From Gaetbulibacter sp. S0825 (GTDB taxonomy: Bacteria; Bacteroidota; Bacteroidia; Flavobacteriales; Flavobacteriaceae): DNA of 54,426 bases. The stretch is taken from assembly GCF_011777505.1 (NCBI RefSeq), contig NZ_JAATJT010000004.1, forward strand, positions 1 to 54,426, given 5' to 3'. Under the pieces are notes generated by a model, which worked only from the letters and a program-made list of their open reading frames with translations, was not told where the DNA came from and searched no databases. Shown one piece after another: positions 50,475 through 54,426 of the stretch (positions are counted from its first letter, which is position 1; every line of letters begins with the position of its first letter). A program made the translations under genes and the position numbers.

Positions 50475-52070
50475 ATGAAAATATTCGCTAAAGAGCAAAT
50501 TTATCAGGGAGATATATTAACGACACAACGACAAAATATTTCACCAACCGATTTAATGGAACGCGCAGGAACACAAATATTTAATTGGCTTCATATACGA
50601 ATGCAAGGTGCTCAAGTGCCAATTCATGTGTTTTGTGGTATTGGAAATAATGGAGGAGATGGTTTAGTAATTGCACGACATCTTATTACTCATGGTTATA
50701 ATGTGTTTACCTATGTAGTTAATTGTAGTGATAAACGCTCAAAGGATTTTTTAACAAACTATGATAGAATAAAAAATGTTACCAAGGATTGGCCAACCTT
50801 ATTAAGTTGTAAAGATGATTTTCCACAAATCCATCATGACGATATCGTTATTGATGCAGTTTTTGGTATTGGACTAAATAGAGCTTCTGACGATTGGGTA
50901 AAAGCGCTGTTTCAACATTTTAGAAATTCCAAAGCATTTACGTTGTCGGTTGATATGCCATCAGGATTGTACGCCGATAAAGTTCCTGAAGATGAAAATG
51001 GTGTGGTTTGGGCAAATCATACGCTAAGTTTTGCATCTCCGAAATTAGTTTTCTTTTTGCCAGATACGGCAAAATTCACACAACAATGGGAAGTGATTGA
51101 TATTGGTCTAGACCCTGAATTTTTGATGACTACTGAAACTGAAGCTGAACTTATTAGCAAATACGAAGTATTGCCAATGTATCAACCTCGTGAAAAATTT
51201 GCTCATAAAGGCACTTATGGACATTCGTTAATAATAGGAGGAAGTTATGGTAAAATAGGTTCGGTAGTTTTGGCAAGTCGTGCAGTTTTGGTAGCGGGAG
51301 CAGGGTTAGTAACCAGTTATATTCCAAATTGTGGTTATAATGTATTGCAAACTGCACTACCAGAAGTAATGGTGATTACAGATGAAGATGAACATATAAT
51401 TTCAAATATTAGTTTTGACATAGAACCAACAGTTATTGGCATTGGGATAGGAATAGGAACAGACAAAAAAACCATTAGTGCTTTTGAAGCATTTTTAAAG
51501 AGTAATAAGAAGCCATTAGTAATAGATGCAGACGGTATAAACATACTGTCTTCAAAAAAAGCCTTGTTAAAATTATTGCCAGAAAATTCAGTATTGACTC
51601 CACATCCTAAAGAATTAGAACGATTACTAGGAAGCTGGAAAGACGATTTTGATAAACTTAAAAAAGCAAAAGCTTTTGCAAAAAAATATAAACTTGTGCT
51701 TGTTATTAAAGGTGCAAATACCATTGTGGTATTTCAAGACAAGCTATATATTAATACTTCTGGTAACCCAGGATTGGCAACAGCAGGTAGTGGTGATGTA
51801 CTCACAGGAATAATTACAGGATTGATATCGCAAGGTTATGATGCTTTAGTTGCGGCTATTTTTGGCGTGTATTTGCATGGTCGCTCAGCAGATATAGCAC
51901 TAGAAGACTTTGGCTATCAAAGTTTAATTGCAAGTCATGTAATTGATTACTTAGGTGAAGCATATATAGATTTGTTTAAAAAACCAGAGCAACCACAACA
52001 AGAACAACAGCCAAAAGATCAACCTGAAGGTAAAGGACAAAAAGGTGCTGACGAAGAAATGTATATATAA
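50475..52070 (+). CDS. nnr: Bifunctional NAD(P)H-hydrate epimerase/dehydratase
   Basis: A 531-residue repair enzyme. Residues 1-215 form the YjeF_N epimerase (CGIGNNGGDGLVIARHL, DAVFGIGLNR), which equilibrates R- and S-NAD(P)HX; residues about 225-500 form the ADP-dependent dehydratase of the ribokinase-like fold (HSLIIGGSYGKIGSVVLASR, VIDADGINIL, LTPHPKELERLL, GNPGLATAGSGDVLTGII). The C-terminal 25 residues are a Gln/Pro/Lys-rich tail (PEQPQQEQQPKDQ) outside the family core. Standalone gene. Confidence 0.95.
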   Translation: MKIFAKEQIYQGDILTTQRQNISPTDLMERAGTQIFNWLHIRMQGAQVPIHVFCGIGNNGGDGLVIARHLITHGYNVFTYVVNCSDKRSKDFLTNYDRIKNVTKDWPTLLSCKDDFPQIHHDDIVIDAVFGIGLNRASDDWVKALFQHFRNSKAFTLSVDMPSGLYADKVPEDENGVVWANHTLSFASPKLVFFLPDTAKFTQQWEVIDIGLDPEFLMTTETEAELISKYEVLPMYQPREKFAHKGTYGHSLIIGGSYGKIGSVVLASRAVLVAGAGLVTSYIPNCGYNVLQTALPEVMVITDEDEHIISNISFDIEPTVIGIGIGIGTDKKTISAFEAFLKSNKKPLVIDADGINILSSKKALLKLLPENSVLTPHPKELERLLGSWKDDFDKLKKAKAFAKKYKLVLVIKGANTIVVFQDKLYINTSGNPGLATAGSGDVLTGIITGLISQGYDALVAAIFGVYLHGRSADIALEDFGYQSLIASHVIDYLGEAYIDLFKKPEQPQQEQQPKDQPEGKGQKGADEEMYI

Positions 52071-52167
52071 GGACTTGATTCTTCATTCATATTTTAATTA
52101 CATTATACTTAACATTTATTTGGATATATTTTCCTGAATGCTGAATTTTGAAAATCAATACAACCAC

Positions 52168-53679
52168 ATGAGCAACATACACTATATTACAAGTGATACT
52201 ATAGACCTAAATATTATTAATGATATTCTAACACTTAGGAAAAAGTTACAACTTTCAACAAAAGCTCAAGATAGCATAGTTAAGTGCAGAACCTATTTAG
52301 ATACTAAAATGGCGTCTCATAAAGATCCTATCTATGGTATCAATACTGGTTTTGGGTCATTATATAATGTAAAGATTAATTCTAAAAACTTAACCAAGTT
52401 ACAAGAAAACTTAATGAAGTCACATGCTTGTGGAACAGGAGACGAAGTTCCTCGAGATATTGTTAAGCTTATGTTGTTGCTAAAAATACAATCTTTAAGT
52501 TATGGTCATAGCGGAAGTCAATTAGAAACTGTAAATCGTTTAATTGATTTTTATAATAACGATATTCTACCTGTTGTTTATACTCAAGGATCGTTAGGAG
52601 CTTCTGGCGACTTAGCACCATTGGCACATTTATCTTTGCCTTTAATAGGAGACGGAGAAGTATGGTATAAAGGGGAAGTGAGAAAATCAAGAGAGATACT
52701 TACTAAATATAATTGGAAACCTATAGAACTTAAATCTAAAGAAGGACTAGCATTATTAAATGGCACACAATTTATGAGTGCTTATGGAATCCATTTATTA
52801 TTAAAATCATTTAAGCTTACTTATTTAGCAGATGTTATTGGTGCGCTTTCTATTGATGCTTATGATGGCAGAATTGAACCTTTTAATGAATTAGTTCATC
52901 TAGTGCGCCCACATAATGGACAATTAAAAGTTGCAAAACGTATTAGAGCGTTTTTGGATGGCAGTGAATTAATAACACAAAAAAAGAAACATGTACAAGA
53001 TCCATATTCGTTTAGATGTATTCCTCAAGTACATGGAGCTACAAATGACACTTTAGAATTTGTTAAAAAAACCTTTGTAACCGAAATTAATTCAGTAACC
53101 GACAATCCTAATATATTTATAAGTGAAGATAAAATTATTTCTGGCGGTAATTTTCACGGTCAACCTTTAGCATTGGCACTAGATTATTTAAAGATAGCTA
53201 TGGCAGAAATTGGAAACATTTCGGAGCGAAGAACATTCCAATTGGTTTCAGGTAATAGAGGCTTGCCTCCATTTTTGGTTGATAACCCTGGATTAAACTC
53301 AGGCTTTATGATACCACAATATACAGCTGCAAGTATTGTGAGTGCCAATAAACAATTAGCTACACCTGCAAGTGTAGATTCTATTGTCTCATCAAACGGA
53401 CAGGAAGATCATGTAAGCATGGGAGCCAATGCTGCAACACAAGCTTTTCAATTAATATATAATGTGGAACGAGTGTTAGCAATTGAAGTTTTAAATGCTT
53501 CTCAAGCCTTACATTTTAGACTACCTTTAAAGACCTCTCCGTTTTTAGAAACATTTCTTAAGGCATATAGAAAAGACATTCCTTTTATTAAAGAAGACGA
53601 ATTTTTGCACGACGATATTGTAGCATCAATTTCCTTCCTAACTACCGTAACTATTGATAATGAGGAGTTTTTGAGTTAG
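52168..53679 (+). CDS. hutH: Histidine ammonia-lyase
   Basis: A 503-residue lyase of the HAL/PAL family that deaminates histidine to urocanate. The autocatalytic MIO cofactor triad Ala-Ser-Gly is in GSLGASGDLAPLAHL. YGINTGFGSL, GTQFMSAYG, VTDNPNIF, SGGNFHGQPLALALDYLK and NGQEDHVSMGANAATQ are family marks. The frame can start at an ATG at 52138, but the ATG at 52168 (MSNIHYITSD) is closer to the family N-terminus. The other hut genes are not nearby. Confidence 0.93.
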   Translation: MSNIHYITSDTIDLNIINDILTLRKKLQLSTKAQDSIVKCRTYLDTKMASHKDPIYGINTGFGSLYNVKINSKNLTKLQENLMKSHACGTGDEVPRDIVKLMLLLKIQSLSYGHSGSQLETVNRLIDFYNNDILPVVYTQGSLGASGDLAPLAHLSLPLIGDGEVWYKGEVRKSREILTKYNWKPIELKSKEGLALLNGTQFMSAYGIHLLLKSFKLTYLADVIGALSIDAYDGRIEPFNELVHLVRPHNGQLKVAKRIRAFLDGSELITQKKKHVQDPYSFRCIPQVHGATNDTLEFVKKTFVTEINSVTDNPNIFISEDKIISGGNFHGQPLALALDYLKIAMAEIGNISERRTFQLVSGNRGLPPFLVDNPGLNSGFMIPQYTAASIVSANKQLATPASVDSIVSSNGQEDHVSMGANAATQAFQLIYNVERVLAIEVLNASQALHFRLPLKTSPFLETFLKAYRKDIPFIKEDEFLHDDIVASISFLTTVTIDNEEFLS

Positions 53680-54080
53680 AAATAGCTCCTATTTTTCGTT
53701 TAAATACCTAAATATTAGTTGAACTCATTTGGAATAACGTTGAAGATGCTCTAATTTTGATTTTGATAAGTATCTCGTATATTTATTAAAAAGTTCAAAC
53801 AATTTTTTGTGAAAACCTACATCACTTTAAAATTGTTTTACTACCCAAAAATAATTGTTTAATAGCACAACAATTTATTGATTATTAGCACATTTTATTA
53901 TTAGTGTCTAACTTTTGTTAGTCATTGATTTACAACAGGTTACGTTATTGTATTATATGCAATATTGTCATCATGTTTAGCCCTTGGTCTACTGTGTATT
54001 AACAGTACCTATTTAAGTAATGTAGATAGCTGAAATGCTATTGTAAAATGTTAAAATAATTTTAATTAAATCTAAATGTT
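53680..54080. other. AT-rich intergenic stretch
   Basis: About 400 bases without a credible gene. A perfect CTAAC-TTTT-GTTAG hairpin lies near 53909-53922 and an AGC-TGAAAT-GCT dyad near 54029. It presumably contains the promoter for the secreted protein at 54081, but no exact consensus is found. Confidence 0.4.
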
Positions 54081-54426
54081 ATGTTTATGAACAATTTTAC
54101 CAAATGTTGTAGCTCTTTAGGGAGTTTACAAAAAAAAGGCAAAGCAACACTAGTGTTGTTTATGTTTTTAGCATTAACGAGCTTATCTTACGCGCAAGGC
54201 ACCGGAGCGAATAACACTGGTGGTGGCGAGGAGTTAGGTCCTGTTAATGGCTGTATGCACGAAGTGCCAGCAATGAAATCAGTGTCAGAATTAATGGCTC
54301 CTGGTTACTTTGATGGATTTTTTGATGCATGTCACGATTCAGATGAAGAATTTCAAATTCACCCAGTAGCTCCACAACAAGGAGTTGATGGCGAATGGGG
54401 AGTTGCCACTGGATTTGCAAAAGGAA
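54081..54426 (+). CDS. Secreted protein, 5' part only
   Basis: A frame opens at the ATG at 54081 and runs past the window edge (115 codons visible). It has a long N-terminal basic segment and a hydrophobic stretch (ATLVLFMFLALTSLSYAQ) giving a signal peptide of about 39 residues. The visible mature part (GTGANNTGGGEELGPVNGC, MHEVPAMKSVSELMAPGYFD) is acidic and not recognised. It is probably another exported or surface protein; a repeat-rich continuation is possible but unseen. A second ATG at 54087 is an alternative start. Confidence 0.7.
   Translation, partial: MFMNNFTKCCSSLGSLQKKGKATLVLFMFLALTSLSYAQGTGANNTGGGEELGPVNGCMHEVPAMKSVSELMAPGYFDGFFDACHDSDEEFQIHPVAPQQGVDGEWGVATGFAKG

Noticed and set aside
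1-54426. tRNA or rRNA genes
   Set aside because: None could be recognised by eye on either strand; only RNase P RNA was found.

Overview
The window is chromosomal DNA of a low-GC member of the Bacteroidota, almost certainly Flavobacteriaceae. The evidence is SprB/HYR-type secreted adhesin modules, DUF3822 beside rsmD, a DnaX without the zinc module, KdnB-type Kdo oxidation, promoters of the TAnnTTTG type, and start codons with no clear Shine-Dalgarno sequence. The genus cannot be fixed from the sequence.

Layout. 1-2416: 5' part of a large repeat-rich secreted adhesin (minus strand, cut by the window edge). 2818-4339: sixA-like and ppx-like phosphatases. 4336-7231: dnaX, a small lipoprotein gene and miaE in one minus-strand unit; dnaX is split in frame at a run of 14 A. 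7358-7672: RNase P RNA with promoter and terminator. 7712-9800: rsmD, DUF3822 and a membrane protein. 9925-15055: helicase, DUF4126, then kdsB, a HAD phosphatase, kdnB and an acyltransferase, a lipopolysaccharide-sugar cluster. 15056-18559: small minus-strand enzymes. 18712-19779: galM.

19786-40519 is the standout region: an integron-like gene-cassette array of about 19.6 kb followed by its probable recombinase. About 15 gene cassettes, every gene on the minus strand, are separated by 105-130 bp imperfect palindromes that behave like attC sites. In ten cassettes the 9-11 bp at the cassette start are the exact reverse complement of the box at the inner edge of that cassette's own palindrome, the hallmark relationship between core site and inverse core site in integrons. 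A divergent tyrosine recombinase (39452-40519) sits at the right end, next to a 24-bp inverted repeat that is a candidate attI. Four copies of a gene-less, highly folded 279-bp cassette (three identical, one with four substitutions) lie in the array, one of them at the presumed insertion point. The recombinase appears to lack the extra helix region that defines IntI, and the palindromes share sequence as well as shape, so this may be a separate lineage of integron-like system. Cargo is typical accessory cargo: VOC, DinB, AraC regulators with small operons, OsmC, a ferric-reductase-like flavoprotein, ATP-grasp, PhyH, a ChaN-like lipoprotein with its own two-operator promoter, and a stand-alone CHAT protease.

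40533-47487: yebC, pterin dehydratase, an RmlD-like protein, gcvT, an aminopeptidase P, and thrC/thrB. 47588-50244: thrA preceded by a promoter and a 36-codon Thr/Ile-rich leader reading frame, a probable attenuator. 50475-53679: NAD(P)HX repair enzyme and histidine ammonia-lyase. 54081-54426: start of another secreted protein cut by the window edge.
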